Source: Rubritepida flocculans DSM 14296 | Lineage (GTDB): Bacteria > Pseudomonadota > Alphaproteobacteria > Acetobacterales > Acetobacteraceae | Reading direction: 5' to 3' | Length of the DNA: 64,000 nucleotides | Assembly (NCBI RefSeq): GCF_000425365.1 | Contig: NZ_AUDH01000003.1 | Span: 62,001 to 126,000, forward strand | In this document: in pieces, positions 8,564 to 18,522 of the stretch | Layout of the letters: each line of letters opens with the position of its first letter | Position numbering within the stretch: the first letter of the stretch is position 1 | Made by a program: the position numbers and the translations under genes | The notes under the pieces: generated by a model | Told to the model about the DNA's origin: nothing | Database searches by the model: none | The model's input: the letters and a program-made list of their open reading frames with translations, nothing else

Positions 8564-9871
8564 TCAGAGCATCAGCGAGAGCGGGTTCTCGATCAGCCCC
8601 TTCAGCGTCTGCATGAACTCCGCCGCCAGCGCGCCGTCGATCACGCGGTGGTCCACGCTGAGCTGGCAGGTCATCACGGTGGCGATGGCGAGCGCGCCGT
8701 TCTTCACCACCGGCCGCTGCTCGCCCGCACCCACCGCGAGGATGCCGGCCTGGGGCGGGTTGATGATCGCCGCGAAGTGGCTGACGCCGTACATCCCCAT
8801 GTTGGAGATCGAGAAGCCGCCGCCCTGGAACTCCTCGGGCTTGAGCCGGCCGGCCTTCGCGCGCGCCGCGAGATCCTTCATCTCGTTCGAGATGGTCGCG
8901 AGGCCCTTCTGGTCGGCCCGCTTCACGATGGGCGTGATCAGCCCCTCGGGGATGGCGACGGCGACGCTGATGTCCACATCGCTGAAGCGCAGGATCGCCT
9001 CCTCCGTCCAGGAGGCGTTCACGCCCGGGTGGCGGCGCAGCGCCACGGCGCAGGCCTTGATGATGAGGTCGTTCACGCTGAGCCGGAAGGCGCCCGGCCC
9101 CTCCTTCGGCGCCTGGGCGTTGAGCTCGGCGCGCAGCTTGAGCAGCGCGTCGAGCTCGATGTCCATGGCCACGTAGAAGTGCGGGATGCTCGCCTTGGAC
9201 TCCGAGAGCCGCCGCGAGATCACCTTGCGCATGGTGGAGTGCGGCACGGCCTCATGCGGCGCGGCGATGGCGGCGCGCGCGGCGCTGGGCGCGGGCCTGG
9301 GTGCCGGCGCGGCGACGGGCGCGGGCGCCACCGCCGCCACGGTCACGGGCGCGGCGGCGCGCGTCGGGGCCGCCGGGCGGTTCATCGCCGCCTCGACATC
9401 GGCCTTCACGATTCGCCCCTGCGGGCCGCTGCCCGTGACCGTCGTCAAATCGAGACCGGCCTGCTGCGCCATCCGCCGCGCGAGCGGCGAGGCGAAGACC
9501 CGGTCACGGTTGCCGGCCGGCGCCGCCGCGGGCGCCGCCGGGGTGGACGCAGGTGCGGCCGCGGGCACGGGTGCGGGCGCGCTGGCGGGCTTGGGCGCGG
9601 CGGGGGCGGGCCCGCCCGGCACGGCCTCTCCGGGCGCCACCAGCACCGCGATCACCTCGTTCACCTTCACGCCTTCCGTGCCGCCGGGCACCAGGATCTT
9701 TCCCAGCACCCCCTCGTCCACGGCCTCCACCTCCATGGTGGCCTTGTCCGTCTCGATCTCGGCGATGACGTCGCCCGCCTTGATCGCCTCGCCTTCCTTC
9801 TTGAGCCAGCGCGCCAGCGTGCCCTCCGTCATGGTGGGCGAGAGGGCGGGCATCAGGATGTTGGTGGCCAT
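8564..9871 (-). CDS. pdhC: Pyruvate dehydrogenase E2, dihydrolipoyl acetyltransferase
   Basis: Core of the complex, 435 residues, transferring the acetyl group from lipoyl-lysine to CoA. An N-terminal lipoyl domain (residues 1-80) has the lipoylated Lys in [11 protein letters not shown]. An Ala/Pro linker follows, then a peripheral-subunit-binding domain ([27 protein letters not shown] in the sequence near residue 130), a second Ala/Pro linker, and the catalytic domain ending in [14 protein letters not shown] with the catalytic His and Asp. A single lipoyl domain here plus one on PdhB is the usual alphaproteobacterial arrangement. Confidence 0.95.
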   Translation of the reverse strand: MATNILMPALSPTMTEGTLARWLKKEGEAIKAGDVIAEIETDKATMEVEAVDEGVLGKILVPGGTEGVKVNEVIAVLVAPGEAVPGGPAPAAPKPASAPAPVPAAAPASTPAAPAAAPAGNRDRVFASPLARRMAQQAGLDLTTVTGSGPQGRIVKADVEAAMNRPAAPTRAAAPVTVAAVAPAPVAAPAPRPAPSAARAAIAAPHEAVPHSTMRKVISRRLSESKASIPHFYVAMDIELDALLKLRAELNAQAPKEGPGAFRLSVNDLIIKACAVALRRHPGVNASWTEEAILRFSDVDISVAVAIPEGLITPIVKRADQKGLATISNEMKDLAARAKAGRLKPEEFQGGGFSISNMGMYGVSHFAAIINPPQAGILAVGAGEQRPVVKNGALAIATVMTCQLSVDHRVIDGALAAEFMQTLKGLIENPLSLML

Positions 9872-9884
9872 CGCGCTACCCTCC

Positions 9885-11210
9885 TCAGCGGTAGGTGACG
9901 GCGCGCGCCGCCTCGATCACCTGCTCGAGCCGCGGCAGGGCGAGCTTCTCGAGATTCGCGGCATAGGGCATGGGCACATCCGCGCCCGTCACGCGCATGG
10001 GCGGCGCGTCGAGATGGTCGAAGGCGTGCTCCATGATCCGCATCGCCACCTCCGCGCCGATGCCGGCATAGGGCCAGCCCTCCTCGAGCGTGACGAGGCG
10101 GTTGGTCTTCTTCACGCTCTCGACGATGGTCGCGGTGTCGAGCGGGCGCAGGCTGCGCAGGTTGATCACCTCCGCGCTGATGCCCTGCTCGGCCAGCTTC
10201 TCGGCCGCCTGCATCGCCATGCCCACCATGATGGAGAAGGCGACCAGCGTGACGTCCGTGCCCGCGCGCTCCACCTTCGCCCGGCCGATGGGCAGGATGA
10301 ACTCCTCGTCCACCGGCACCTCGAAGCTCTGGCCGTAGAGGATCTCGTTCTCGAGCACGATCACCGGGTTCGGGTCGCGGATGGCGGCGCGCAGCAGCCC
10401 CTTGGCGTCGGCCGCGCTCCAGGGCGCGACCACCTTCAGCCCCGGGCAATGCGCGTACCAGGAGGCGTAGCACTGGCTGTGCTGGGCGGCGACGCGCGAG
10501 GCCGCACCGTTGGGCCCGCGGAAGACGATGGGGCAGCCGAGCTGGCCGCCCGACATGTAGAGCGTCTTGGCGGCCGAGTTGATGATCTGGTCGATCGCCT
10601 GCATCGAGAAGTTGAAGGTCATGAACTCCACGATGGGCTTGAGCCCCGTGAAGGCCGCGCCCACCGCCATGCCGGCGAAGCCGTGCTCGGTGATGGGCAT
10701 GTCCATCACGCGCTTCGGCCCGAACTCCTCGAGCAGCCCCTGGGAGACCTTGTAGGCCCCCTGATACTGCGCGACCTCCTCGCCGATCAGGAACACGTCC
10801 GGATCGCGTCGCATCTCGGCCGCCATGGCGTCGCGCAGCGCCTCGCGCACCGTCATGGTCCGGGTGGGGCCCCAGTCCTTCTCCGCCGCCGCGGCGGCGG
10901 GTGCGGCGGGCAGGGCGGGGGCGGAGGCCGGCGCGACCGCCGTGGGGGCGGGAGAGGGCGCGGGCGCAGCCCCGCCGTCCAGCTCGGCGATCGGCGCGTT
11001 CACCTGCACATTCTCCGTGCCTTCGGGGACCAGGATGCGCGTCAGCACGCCCTCGTCCACCGCCTCCACTTCCATGGTGGCCTTGTCGGTCTCGATCTCG
11101 GCGATCACCTCGCCGGCCTTGATGCGCTCGCCCTCCTTCTTCAGCCAGCGGGCGAGCTTGCCCTCCGTCATGGTCGGCGAGAGGGCGGGCATGAGGATCG
11201 CGACACCCAT
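9885..11210 (-). CDS. pdhB: Pyruvate dehydrogenase E1 beta with N-terminal lipoyl domain
   Basis: Beta subunit of the thiamine-dependent E1, 441 residues. Residues 1-80 are a lipoyl domain with the same [15 protein letters not shown] stretch as PdhC. An Ala/Pro linker joins it to the transketolase-type domain ([51 protein letters not shown]). A lipoyl domain fused to E1 beta is characteristic of Alphaproteobacteria. It starts 3 bases after pdhA and ends 13 bases before pdhC. Confidence 0.95.
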   Translation of the reverse strand: MGVAILMPALSPTMTEGKLARWLKKEGERIKAGEVIAEIETDKATMEVEAVDEGVLTRILVPEGTENVQVNAPIAELDGGAAPAPSPAPTAVAPASAPALPAAPAAAAAEKDWGPTRTMTVREALRDAMAAEMRRDPDVFLIGEEVAQYQGAYKVSQGLLEEFGPKRVMDMPITEHGFAGMAVGAAFTGLKPIVEFMTFNFSMQAIDQIINSAAKTLYMSGGQLGCPIVFRGPNGAASRVAAQHSQCYASWYAHCPGLKVVAPWSAADAKGLLRAAIRDPNPVIVLENEILYGQSFEVPVDEEFILPIGRAKVERAGTDVTLVAFSIMVGMAMQAAEKLAEQGISAEVINLRSLRPLDTATIVESVKKTNRLVTLEEGWPYAGIGAEVAMRIMEHAFDHLDAPPMRVTGADVPMPYAANLEKLALPRLEQVIEAARAVTYR

Positions 11211-11213
11211 GGC

Positions 11214-12227
11214 TCAGCCCTCCACCAGCACGTCGGTCCAGAGCTCGGACTCGGGCGGCTCGGGCGAGGTCTGCGCGAAATCCGCGCTGTCCTGCACGAT
11301 GGCCTTCACCTCCTCGTCGATCACCTTGAGCTCGGCCTCCGCCACGCCCAGCGCGAGGAGGTCGGCGCGCGCGGTCTCGATGCAGTCGTGCTGCTCGCGC
11401 ATCTTCTGCACCTCTTCGCGCGTGCGGTACTTCGCCGGGTCGCTCATCGAATGGCCGCGGTAGCGGTAGGTCTTCATCTCCAGCAGATAGGGGCCGTTGC
11501 CGGCGCGGCAGTGCGCCACCGCCCGCCGCCCCGCCTCATGGACGGACTGCACGTTCATCCCGTCCACCTGCTCGCCCGGGATGCCCCAGGGCGAGCCGTT
11601 CTTCGAGAGGTCGCGGCTCGCGCTCGCGCGGTCCACGCTGGTGCCCATGCCGTATTTGTTGTTCTCGATGATGAACACGACGGGCAGCTTGAACAGCGCG
11701 GCCAGGTTGAAGCTCTCGTACACCTGGCCCTGGTTGGAGGCGCCCTCGCCGAAATAGGTCAGCGCCACGCGCCCGTCGTTGCGGTACCAGTTGGCGAAGG
11801 CGAGGCCCGTGCCCAGGCTCACCTGCGCGCCGACGATGCCATGCCCGCCGTAGAAGCCCTGCTCGCGCGAGAACATGTGCATGCTCCCGCCCTTGCCCTT
11901 GGAATAGCCGCCGATGCGGCCCGTCAGCTCCGCCATCACGCCGCGCGCCTCCATCCCGCAGGCGAGCATGTGGCCGTGGTCGCGATAGGAGGTGATCACC
12001 TGGTCGCCCGGCTGCAGGGCGGCCTGCATGCCGACCACCACCGCCTCCTGGCCGATGTAGAGGTGGCAGAAGCCGCCGATCAGCCCCATGCCATAGAGCT
12101 GGCCCGCCTTCTCCTCGAAACGGCGGATCAGCAGCATGTCGCGGTAGGCCTTGAGGAGGGCGTCGCGGCCCATCGGGGGCTCCTTCGCCTTGCTGCGGCG
12201 CTTGCTCCCGGCGCTGTCCGTGGCCAT
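11214..12227 (-). CDS. pdhA: Pyruvate dehydrogenase E1 alpha
   Basis: Alpha subunit of E1, 337 residues, decarboxylating pyruvate on thiamine diphosphate. The cofactor-binding motif is GEGASNQG...ENN. YRYRGHSMSDPAKYRTREE is the usual phosphorylation-loop region of mitochondrial/alphaproteobacterial enzymes. First gene of the operon; GGAGGGAAAG lies just ahead of the ATG. Upstream is an AT-rich island with inverted repeats that may hold its promoter. Confidence 0.95.
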   Translation of the reverse strand: MATDSAGSKRRSKAKEPPMGRDALLKAYRDMLLIRRFEEKAGQLYGMGLIGGFCHLYIGQEAVVVGMQAALQPGDQVITSYRDHGHMLACGMEARGVMAELTGRIGGYSKGKGGSMHMFSREQGFYGGHGIVGAQVSLGTGLAFANWYRNDGRVALTYFGEGASNQGQVYESFNLAALFKLPVVFIIENNKYGMGTSVDRASASRDLSKNGSPWGIPGEQVDGMNVQSVHEAGRRAVAHCRAGNGPYLLEMKTYRYRGHSMSDPAKYRTREEVQKMREQHDCIETARADLLALGVAEAELKVIDEEVKAIVQDSADFAQTSPEPPESELWTDVLVEG

Positions 12228-12326
12228 GGGCTTTCCCTCCGAAACTGCGCCTCCTTACGCGCCCGGGGCGCGGCGCGCAAGCCCGTTCTGAGGCAAAAGG
12301 CCCATCAGAAATGTAGTTTTTTCCGT

Positions 12327-12355
12327 ATCTTATAAAGATTAACCGAAATCCGGTT
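12327..12355. promoter_or_regulatory. AT-rich island with two small inverted repeats ahead of pdhA
   Basis: This is the most AT-rich short stretch of a very GC-rich region. ATCTT-ATA-AAGAT (12327-12339) and AACCG-AAATC-CGGTT (12341-12355) are both inverted repeats. On the minus strand TATAAG (12334-12329) could be the -10 of pdhA, but the -35 at 17-bp spacing is only TGAACC, a poor match. The repeats may be an operator. The gap 12228-12446 also holds the leader of the divergent aldolase gene. Confidence 0.35.
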
Positions 12356-12446
12356 CACATGCTGCGGCGCGGCATCGCGGCCCCGGCGCGCGGGCCTCTG
12401 CGGCCCCGCGGTGGCCGCGGCGCGAGGACTGCGCTACACGCCTCGC

Positions 12447-13511
12447 ATGGTCCACGCCCCGCCTCGCCCGCCCGCGGGCAGCCCGCCCGTCCGCATCAAC
12501 CTCTACTCCGACACCCAGACGCGCCCCACGCCCGCCATGAAGGAGGCGATGATGCGCGCCGAGGTCGGCGACGAACAGCACGGCGACGACCCGACCGTGC
12601 ACGCCCTCTGCGACCGCATGGCCGCGCTGATGGGCAAGGAGGCGGCGATGTTCCTGCCCTCCGGCACCATGTGCAACGTCATCGCCATCCTCACCCATTG
12701 CCGGAAGGGCGATGAGGTGCTCGCCCACGAGACGAGCCACATCCTGCACAGCGAGGGCGGAACCCACGCGGCGCTGACGGGCGTGCAGATCATGCCGCTG
12801 CGCGGGCCCCGCGGCATGTTCACCGCCGAGGAGGTCCGCGCCGGCATCCGTCCGCGCACGCGCTACGCCCCGCCGCAGCGCCTTCTCGAAGTGGAGCAGA
12901 CCGCGAACATCGGCGGCGGCGCCGTCTGGCCGCTCGCGCAGTTGCACGCCGTCGTGGAGGTGGCGCGCGAGCAGGGCTGGGCCACGCACATGGACGGGGC
13001 GCGGCTGATGAACGCCTGCGTCGCGACCGGCATCGCCCCGGCCGAGATGGTGGCGGGATTCGACTCCGTCTGGCTGGACTTCACCAAGGGGCTCGGCGCG
13101 CCGCTCGGCGCGGTGCTCTGCGGCACGCGCGCGTTCATCGGCGAGGCCTGGCGCTGGAAGCAGCGGCTGGGCGGTTCCATGCGCCAGGCCGGCATCTGCG
13201 CCGCCGCCTGCCTCTACGCGCTCGATCACCATGTCGAGCGGCTGGCGGAGGATCACGCCAACGCCAGGGCCCTCGCACGCGGCCTCGCGCAGATCGAGGG
13301 CGTGGCGGTGGAGGAGCCGGAGACGAACCTCGTCTTCTTCGACATCGGCGCGACCGGCGTGAGCGTGGCGGAGCTGCAGCGGCGCCTGCTGGCGCAGGGC
13401 ATCGCCGTCAGCGCGCTCGGCGGGCGGGTGCGGGCCTGCACGCATCTGGACGTGACGGCTGCGATGATCCCCGAGGCGGTGGCCGCCATCCGGGATGCGC
13501 TCGCCGCCTGA
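12447..13511 (+). CDS. Low-specificity L-threonine aldolase family enzyme
   Basis: PLP enzyme of the beta-eliminating lyase family, 354 residues from ATG 12447, likely splitting L-threonine/L-allo-threonine to glycine and acetaldehyde. Conserved features are INLYSDTQTRPTPAMKEAM at the N terminus, GDDPTVHALCDRMA, the substrate/PLP loop LPSGTMCN, the PLP-ring Asp in HMDGARLMNA, and the Schiff-base Lys in DFTKGLGAPLGA. An in-frame start 36 bases earlier exists but adds an atypical extension. The last 17 bases overlap the yraN start, so the two are co-transcribed. Confidence 0.88.
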   Translation: MVHAPPRPPAGSPPVRINLYSDTQTRPTPAMKEAMMRAEVGDEQHGDDPTVHALCDRMAALMGKEAAMFLPSGTMCNVIAILTHCRKGDEVLAHETSHILHSEGGTHAALTGVQIMPLRGPRGMFTAEEVRAGIRPRTRYAPPQRLLEVEQTANIGGGAVWPLAQLHAVVEVAREQGWATHMDGARLMNACVATGIAPAEMVAGFDSVWLDFTKGLGAPLGAVLCGTRAFIGEAWRWKQRLGGSMRQAGICAAACLYALDHHVERLAEDHANARALARGLAQIEGVAVEEPETNLVFFDIGATGVSVAELQRRLLAQGIAVSALGGRVRACTHLDVTAAMIPEAVAAIRDALAA

Positions 13512-13881
13512 GGCGCTGCGCGCGGCCCGCGGCGCGGTGGCCGAGCGCGCCGGACGCGCCGCCGAAGCCCGCGCGCGCGATCTGCTGGAGGCGGAGGGCT
13601 GGCGCGTGCTCGCCGCCCGCGCCCGGACGCCGGCCGGGGAGATCGACCTGATCGCCGAGCGCGCGGGGCTGCTCGCCTTCGTGGAGGTGAAGGCGCGCAG
13701 CAGCCTGCGCGAGGCCGCGCACGCGCTTTCTGCGCGGCAGCGCGCCCGGCTGCTCGCCGCGGCCGAGGCCTGGTGCGCGGCCCATCCCGGCCATGGCGCG
13801 GCCGGCATGCGCTTCGACGTGATCCTGATCGCCGCCGACGGCGCGGCGCGGCGCATCGCCGACGCCTTCCGGCTGGAGTGA
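13495..13881 (+). CDS. YraN family (UPF0102) putative nuclease-fold protein
   Basis: Small protein of 128 residues with the YraN signature: A-E-x-x-A-x-x-L-L at the start of the domain (GRAAEARARDLLEAEGWRV), GEIDLIAERAGLLAFVEVKAR, and the C-terminal RFDVILI strand. The GEIDLI plus E-V-K residues match a PD-(D/E)xK nuclease-like active site, as in Holliday-junction resolvases. Activity for the family is not firmly established. It overlaps the aldolase gene and is followed by a hairpin. Confidence 0.85.
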   Translation: MRSPPEALRAARGAVAERAGRAAEARARDLLEAEGWRVLAARARTPAGEIDLIAERAGLLAFVEVKARSSLREAAHALSARQRARLLAAAEAWCAAHPGHGAAGMRFDVILIAADGAARRIADAFRLE

Positions 13882-13908
13882 TACGCCCGGCGGTCACGCC
13901 GGACGTAT
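13881..13908. terminator. Hairpin between yraN and the convergent spermidine synthase-like gene
   Basis: Arms ATACG-C-CCGGCG (13881-13892) and CGCCGG-A-CGTAT (13897-13908) pair with one mismatch around the loop GTCA. The hairpin begins at the last base of the yraN stop codon and lies between two converging operons, so it may end transcription from both. No T-run follows. Confidence 0.5.
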
Positions 13909-13977
13909 CGTGCACGCCGGTTTGGCGGGCGGCGGCGGGCCGAAGCAGGGCCATCGCGGCGGCCGCTGGCATGCGCC

Positions 13978-16215
13978 TCAGCGCCGCCGCGGCTGGTAGG
14001 CGTCGAGATAGGCGTGGTTGATGAAGAACTCGTCGCGCGGGAACATGTCCGTCAGCGGCGGCGGCACGCGCGGCGTTTCCGGCGTCCAGACCGTCATCTC
14101 GCCCGAGACCATGGGCGTGAGGTCGGCGATGTTGGGGTTGCCGCGCCGCGTGAAGGCGACGAGCTCGGGCGAGCGCAGCCGCTCCAGCAGCGCCTGCTGG
14201 TCGATCGGGATGGGCCGGTCGCTGCCGATCAGCACATTCGCCGGGCGCAGCAGCACCGCATGGGGGAAGACAGCGGCGAAAGTGTCCACCACCCGCCAGG
14301 TCGGCGCCCACTGCACATAGAGGCCGCCGGGGGCCAGGCGCTCGCGCACCTGCATCAGGAACTCGGCGCTGTAGAGCAGGCCGGAGTGCGAGGTCTGCGG
14401 CCGGATCGCATCCGCCTCGATCACGTCGTAGAGGCCCTGGCCGCGCGTCAGCGCCCGCCGCCCGTCGCCGTATTCGAGCTTCACCCGCGGGTCGCGCAGG
14501 AGCTGGGCCACGCCGGAATCCGGCCGCTCGCGGGCGATCTCGCCCAGCGTGTCCAGCACGGGGCGGATCAGCTCGATGCCGCGCACCTCGCGCGTGGCGG
14601 GGTTCACCGTGGCGCCATAGGGCGTGCCGCCCGAGCCGATGCCGATGGTCAGCACCCGCTCGGGGTTGGGATGCACGAGCGGGCCGATCATGCCGAGCAG
14701 GATGTGCGTGTCGAGGAAGGGCACGAAGCCCTGGCCATGGCCCATGATGAAGAAGCGGCCCGGCGCGCGCCCCTCGCCCTCGCCGCGCTCGCGCCAGAAG
14801 GCGACGCCGGAGCGGTCCTCGCTCCAGGCGAACTCCGTGTTCTCCGGAAGCCCGTGCAGCCGCGCCCAGAAGCGCTCGTTGCTGGGCGCGAGCAGCGCGA
14901 TGGCCGCGGTGGCGGCGGCCAGCCCCGCCGTCCAGGGGCGCGAGGCGCGCGCCTGCCACAGCCAGGCGAAGAGCAGCCCGAGCGAGAGCAGCGCGAGCAG
15001 CAGCATCGTCCCCATGGTGCCGAAAAAGTGGAAGGTGACGAGGCCGGTGCCGATCGAGCCCGCCGCATTGCCCAGGATGTTGGCGAGCTGCACCCAGCCC
15101 ACCCGCGCGCCCACGCTCGCCAGATCCTGCTGCACGGCGCGCTGCACGAAGGGGAAGGTCATGCCGATGATGAAGGAGGGCGGCCCCACCACGACGAGGA
15201 TCAGCGCGGTGGAGATGGCGAGGTGCAGCGGCCCGAAGCGGTCGAAATCCACCGCCATGAAGTCCGCGAGCGGCGAGCGCCCCATCGCCCACCACAGCGC
15301 GCCGAGGAGCAGCGCGCCCAGCACGAAGCCCGCCCCCTGCGTCAGGAAGAAGGCCGGGCGCGGATCGGCGAGGCGGCGCACCATCCGCGCCGCCAGCGCC
15401 ATGCCCAGCCCGTCCATCAGCAGGAACACGCCGAGGATCGTGGGGAAGAGATAGGCGTGATACTGCCCCACCTGCCCGAGCAGCCGCACCCAGACGATCT
15501 CCAGCGCCACGATCACGTAGCCGGAGAGGAAGACGAGCAGGCACCAGAGTTTCAGCCCGCCGAAGGGCTCGGCCGGGCCGGTCGCGCCGGCCGCGCCCGG
15601 CGCGGGGGCGGGGGCGCCGCGCGCCAGCCCCGGCAGCAGCGACAGCGCGAGCAGCCCGGCCAGCACGTCGAGCGCCGCCGCGAGCCCGAGCGCGCCCACG
15701 AAGCCGAGCGAGCCCACGACGAACCAGCCGCCGATCAGCGCCCCGAGCCCCGCGCCCAGCGTGTTCAGCCCGTAGAGCGTGCCGATGCGCTCGGCCACCG
15801 TGGCGAGATCGGTCGCCACCGCGCGCGCGAGGAAGGGCAGCGAGGCGCCCATGAGCGTGGTGGGCACCACCAGCCCCGCGAAGCACAGCGCGAAGACCGC
15901 GAGCGGCTGCTGCACCTCCTCGGCGAGGCCGATGGCGATGAAGTCGTAGAGGAAGGGCTTGGAAAGCAGCGCGCAGACCGCGACCCCGAGCTCCGCCAGC
16001 ACGAAGCCCAGCATGGCCTGGCGCGGCGAAAGCCGGTCCGCGAGCTTCGCGCCGATGATGGAGCCGAGCCCGAGCCCCGCGAGGAAGGCGCTGACCACCA
16101 GCGCCGCCGAGACCGTGTCCGAACCCGCGAAGACGCCGAGCATGCGCTGCCAGATGATCTGGCAGAGCAGCGCCGCGAAGCCCGAGCAGAAGAAAGCGAC
16201 CATCAGGCGCGTCAT
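13978..16215 (-). CDS. Membrane-fused spermidine synthase-like protein
   Basis: A 745-residue fusion. The N-terminal part (about residues 1-430) is a many-helix membrane domain starting MTRLMVAFFCSGFAALLCQIIW, with MFS-like loops (GSIIGAKLADRLSPRQ). The C-terminal part has the Rossmann fold of spermidine synthases: TIGIGSGGTPYG for the S-adenosyl ligand, GDGRRALTR, and YDVIEADAI in place of the usual DV-I-x-D-x-x-D. These fused proteins are widespread in proteobacteria. Aminopropyl transfer has not been shown for most and the substrate is unclear. Start taken at 16215; another Met lies 4 codons later. Confidence 0.85.
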   Translation of the reverse strand: MTRLMVAFFCSGFAALLCQIIWQRMLGVFAGSDTVSAALVVSAFLAGLGLGSIIGAKLADRLSPRQAMLGFVLAELGVAVCALLSKPFLYDFIAIGLAEEVQQPLAVFALCFAGLVVPTTLMGASLPFLARAVATDLATVAERIGTLYGLNTLGAGLGALIGGWFVVGSLGFVGALGLAAALDVLAGLLALSLLPGLARGAPAPAPGAAGATGPAEPFGGLKLWCLLVFLSGYVIVALEIVWVRLLGQVGQYHAYLFPTILGVFLLMDGLGMALAARMVRRLADPRPAFFLTQGAGFVLGALLLGALWWAMGRSPLADFMAVDFDRFGPLHLAISTALILVVVGPPSFIIGMTFPFVQRAVQQDLASVGARVGWVQLANILGNAAGSIGTGLVTFHFFGTMGTMLLLALLSLGLLFAWLWQARASRPWTAGLAAATAAIALLAPSNERFWARLHGLPENTEFAWSEDRSGVAFWRERGEGEGRAPGRFFIMGHGQGFVPFLDTHILLGMIGPLVHPNPERVLTIGIGSGGTPYGATVNPATREVRGIELIRPVLDTLGEIARERPDSGVAQLLRDPRVKLEYGDGRRALTRGQGLYDVIEADAIRPQTSHSGLLYSAEFLMQVRERLAPGGLYVQWAPTWRVVDTFAAVFPHAVLLRPANVLIGSDRPIPIDQQALLERLRSPELVAFTRRGNPNIADLTPMVSGEMTVWTPETPRVPPPLTDMFPRDEFFINHAYLDAYQPRRR

Positions 16216-16425
16216 CGCGCGAGCCTTCCCAGCAAGACCGTTCCCCGTATCCTTCCGCCCCTGCGGCGGCGCTTTTGTGGCGATTGGACACGAAATTGCG
16301 ACGAAGCCGTGGCGGCGGCAAGCACCCCCGCCCGGCCGCGCCGGCATCCCGATGACGGGGGGGCCGTTGACGGACGGGCGGCCGGACGCTCCCATTCCCG
16401 CAAGCAAGCCTGGAGGAAGCGCGCC

Positions 16426-17490
16426 ATGAAGGCCTGGGCCGTCGTCGAGAACGGGAAGCCGCTACAGGAGATCGAACTCCCCACGCCCGAGCCCAAGGGC
16501 GATGAGGTGCTGCTGGAGGTGACGCATGCCGGCGTCTGCCACTCCGACATCCACATCTGGGAGGGCGAGTACGACATGGGCGCGCGCGGCAAGCTGCGCA
16601 TGACCGACCGCGGCCTGAAGCTGCCCCTCGCGATGGGCCATGAGATCGTGGGCCGGGTGGTGAAGTGGGGCCCGGGCGCCAAGGGGCAGGGGCTGAAGAA
16701 GGGGCAGCTCCGCCTCGTCTTTCCCTGGGTGGGCTGCGGGGAGTGCGCGCGCTGCCGCAAGGGGGAGGAGAATCTCTGCGCCGTGAGGCCGCGCGCGCTC
16801 GGCGTCTATCAGAACGGCGGCTACGCGACCCATGTGCTCGCCACGCACTGGAAGCACCTGATCCCGATCGAGGGGCTCGACCCGGCGCTGGCGGCCACCT
16901 ACGCCTGCTCGGGCGTCACGGTCTATTCCGCCATCCGCAAGCTGATGCCCATGCCGAAGACGCAGCCCATCGTGGTGGTGGGCGCGGGCGGGCTCGGGCT
17001 GCAGGCCATCGCGGTGCTCAAGGCGCTCGGCCATCGGCGGATTTGCGCGGTGGACGTGGACGCGGCGAAGCTCGAGGCCGCGCGCGCCCAGGGCGCGACC
17101 GAGACGGTGCTCGCCACGCCCGAGGGCACGGCGAAGCGCATCATCGAGGCCTGCGGCGGGCCGGTGCTCGGCATCGTGGATCTCGTGAACGGCAGCCAGT
17201 CCGCCACCGCGGCCTTCGACGCGCTGGCCAAGGGGGGCAAGATGGTGCAGGTCGGCCTCTTCGGGGGCGAGCTGCGCCTGCCGCTGCCGCTCGTGCCCAT
17301 CAAGGCGGTGACGATCCAGGGCAGCTATGTGGGCAGCATTCCCGAACTCAAGGCGGTGGTGAAGCTCGCGCAGTCCGGCAAGCTGCCGCCCATTCCCATC
17401 AGCACGGAGCCGATGGCCAACGCCAACCTCGCCCTCAACCGGCTGCGCGAGGGCAAGGTGACGGGCCGCACCATCCTGGTCGCGGGCTGA
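16426..17490 (+). CDS. Zinc-dependent alcohol dehydrogenase (MDR family)
   Basis: Medium-chain dehydrogenase of 354 residues. Catalytic zinc ligands lie in HAGVCHSDIH and GHEIVG. The structural zinc loop is GCGECARCRKGEENLC, with all four Cys at C-x2-C-x2-C-x7-C. The nucleotide site GAGGLGLQAIAVLKALG is followed by an Asp (CAVDVD), so NAD+ is preferred over NADP+. GGAGGA lies 9 bases ahead of the ATG. The gene diverges from the spermidine synthase-like gene over a 210-base gap in which I see no convincing promoter beyond a TTGACG at 16367. The substrate alcohol is unknown. Confidence 0.9.
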   Translation: MKAWAVVENGKPLQEIELPTPEPKGDEVLLEVTHAGVCHSDIHIWEGEYDMGARGKLRMTDRGLKLPLAMGHEIVGRVVKWGPGAKGQGLKKGQLRLVFPWVGCGECARCRKGEENLCAVRPRALGVYQNGGYATHVLATHWKHLIPIEGLDPALAATYACSGVTVYSAIRKLMPMPKTQPIVVVGAGGLGLQAIAVLKALGHRRICAVDVDAAKLEAARAQGATETVLATPEGTAKRIIEACGGPVLGIVDLVNGSQSATAAFDALAKGGKMVQVGLFGGELRLPLPLVPIKAVTIQGSYVGSIPELKAVVKLAQSGKLPPIPISTEPMANANLALNRLREGKVTGRTILVAG

Positions 17491-18459
17491 TCAGCCAAGC
17501 CGCGCGGCCAGCCACTCCCCGGCGGCGGCCACGGCCCGGTCCGCCGCGCCCACCCGCCCCAGCGCGCGCAGGAAGCCGTGCAGCGTGCCGGGAAAGGCCT
17601 GCATCTCCAGCGCCACGCCCGCATGGCGCAGGCGCTCGGCGAAGGCGAAGTTCTCGCTCGCCAGCACATCCAGCTCGGCGATGTGCAGCAGCGTGGGCGG
17701 CAGCACCGAGAGATCCCCGCGGATGGGCGAGGCGAGGGGCGAGAGCCGCGCCACCGGGTCGGGGCAGTAGGCGTCCCAGTAGAAGCGCATCTTCTCCAGG
17801 GTGAGGCCGTAGCCCTCGCCGAACTCGCGGTAGGAGGGCGTGTCGAGCACATGGTCGAAGACGCCGTAGTTCAGCAGAAGTCCGCGCAGCGGCGTGGGCC
17901 GCGGCTGCCCCGCCTCCAGCAGCGCGACCGCGGCGGCGAGGTTCGCGCCCGCGCTGTCGCCGCCCAGCGCGATGCGCGCGGGATCGAGCCCGAGCGCGGC
18001 GCCCTCGCGCGCGACATGGCGCAGCACCGCCGCGCATTCCTCCAGCGCCTGGGGGAAGACCGCCTCCGGGCTGAGCGCGTAGTCGGGGCCGAGCACGGCG
18101 CAGCCCGCGGCGGCGGCGTAGCTGCGCATGATGCGGTCGTGCGTGTCGAGGCTCCCCCAGACCCAGCCGCCGCCGTGGAAGTAGATCAGCACCGGCAGGG
18201 GCGCGTCGGTGCGCGGGCGGTGCAGGCGCAGCAGCATCCGCCGCCCGCGGATGGGCAGCCAGAGATCGCGGCTTTCGGCCATCGCGGGCCCGCCCTCGGC
18301 GAGGAACTCCTGCGGGCCGTCGTTGAGGCGGCGCTGCGCGTCGAAGGGCGCCGAGCGCGGCGGGGAGGGGAAGAGGATGGGCGGCAGCCCGGCCGTGCGC
18401 TCCGCCATCATGGCGGTGAAGGCGGCCATCTCGGGGTCCAAGCGCGGGTCGTGGGTCAT
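17491..18459 (-). CDS. Alpha/beta hydrolase, hormone-sensitive lipase-type esterase
   Basis: Esterase of family IV, 322 residues. The oxyanion motif HGGGWVWGS, the nucleophile motif GGDSAGAN (Ser), the acid in AELDVLASEN and the C-terminal His in GTLHGFLR form the full triad. No signal peptide is seen, so it is cytoplasmic. Its stop codon abuts the alcohol dehydrogenase stop with no spacer. It diverges from the Pat-like gene. The natural ester is unknown. Confidence 0.9.
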   Translation of the reverse strand: MTHDPRLDPEMAAFTAMMAERTAGLPPILFPSPPRSAPFDAQRRLNDGPQEFLAEGGPAMAESRDLWLPIRGRRMLLRLHRPRTDAPLPVLIYFHGGGWVWGSLDTHDRIMRSYAAAAGCAVLGPDYALSPEAVFPQALEECAAVLRHVAREGAALGLDPARIALGGDSAGANLAAAVALLEAGQPRPTPLRGLLLNYGVFDHVLDTPSYREFGEGYGLTLEKMRFYWDAYCPDPVARLSPLASPIRGDLSVLPPTLLHIAELDVLASENFAFAERLRHAGVALEMQAFPGTLHGFLRALGRVGAADRAVAAAGEWLAARLG

Positions 18460-18522
18460 GCTCGCGGCCTTTTCATGCGAGGGTAACGCAGCAAGGGCGG
18501 AAGGGTTCCGCAAGATGGCGCC

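Noticed and set aside
13253-16321. A frame of about 1000 codons opposite the aldolase and through the spermidine synthase-like gene
   Set aside because: Shadow frame with low-complexity composition; the neighbouring frame gives the recognisable protein.
16367-16395. Promoter TTGACG with 17-base spacing upstream of the alcohol dehydrogenase
   Set aside because: The -10 position reads TCCCAT; TTGACG occurs by chance often in such sequence (also at 3285 and 62323).
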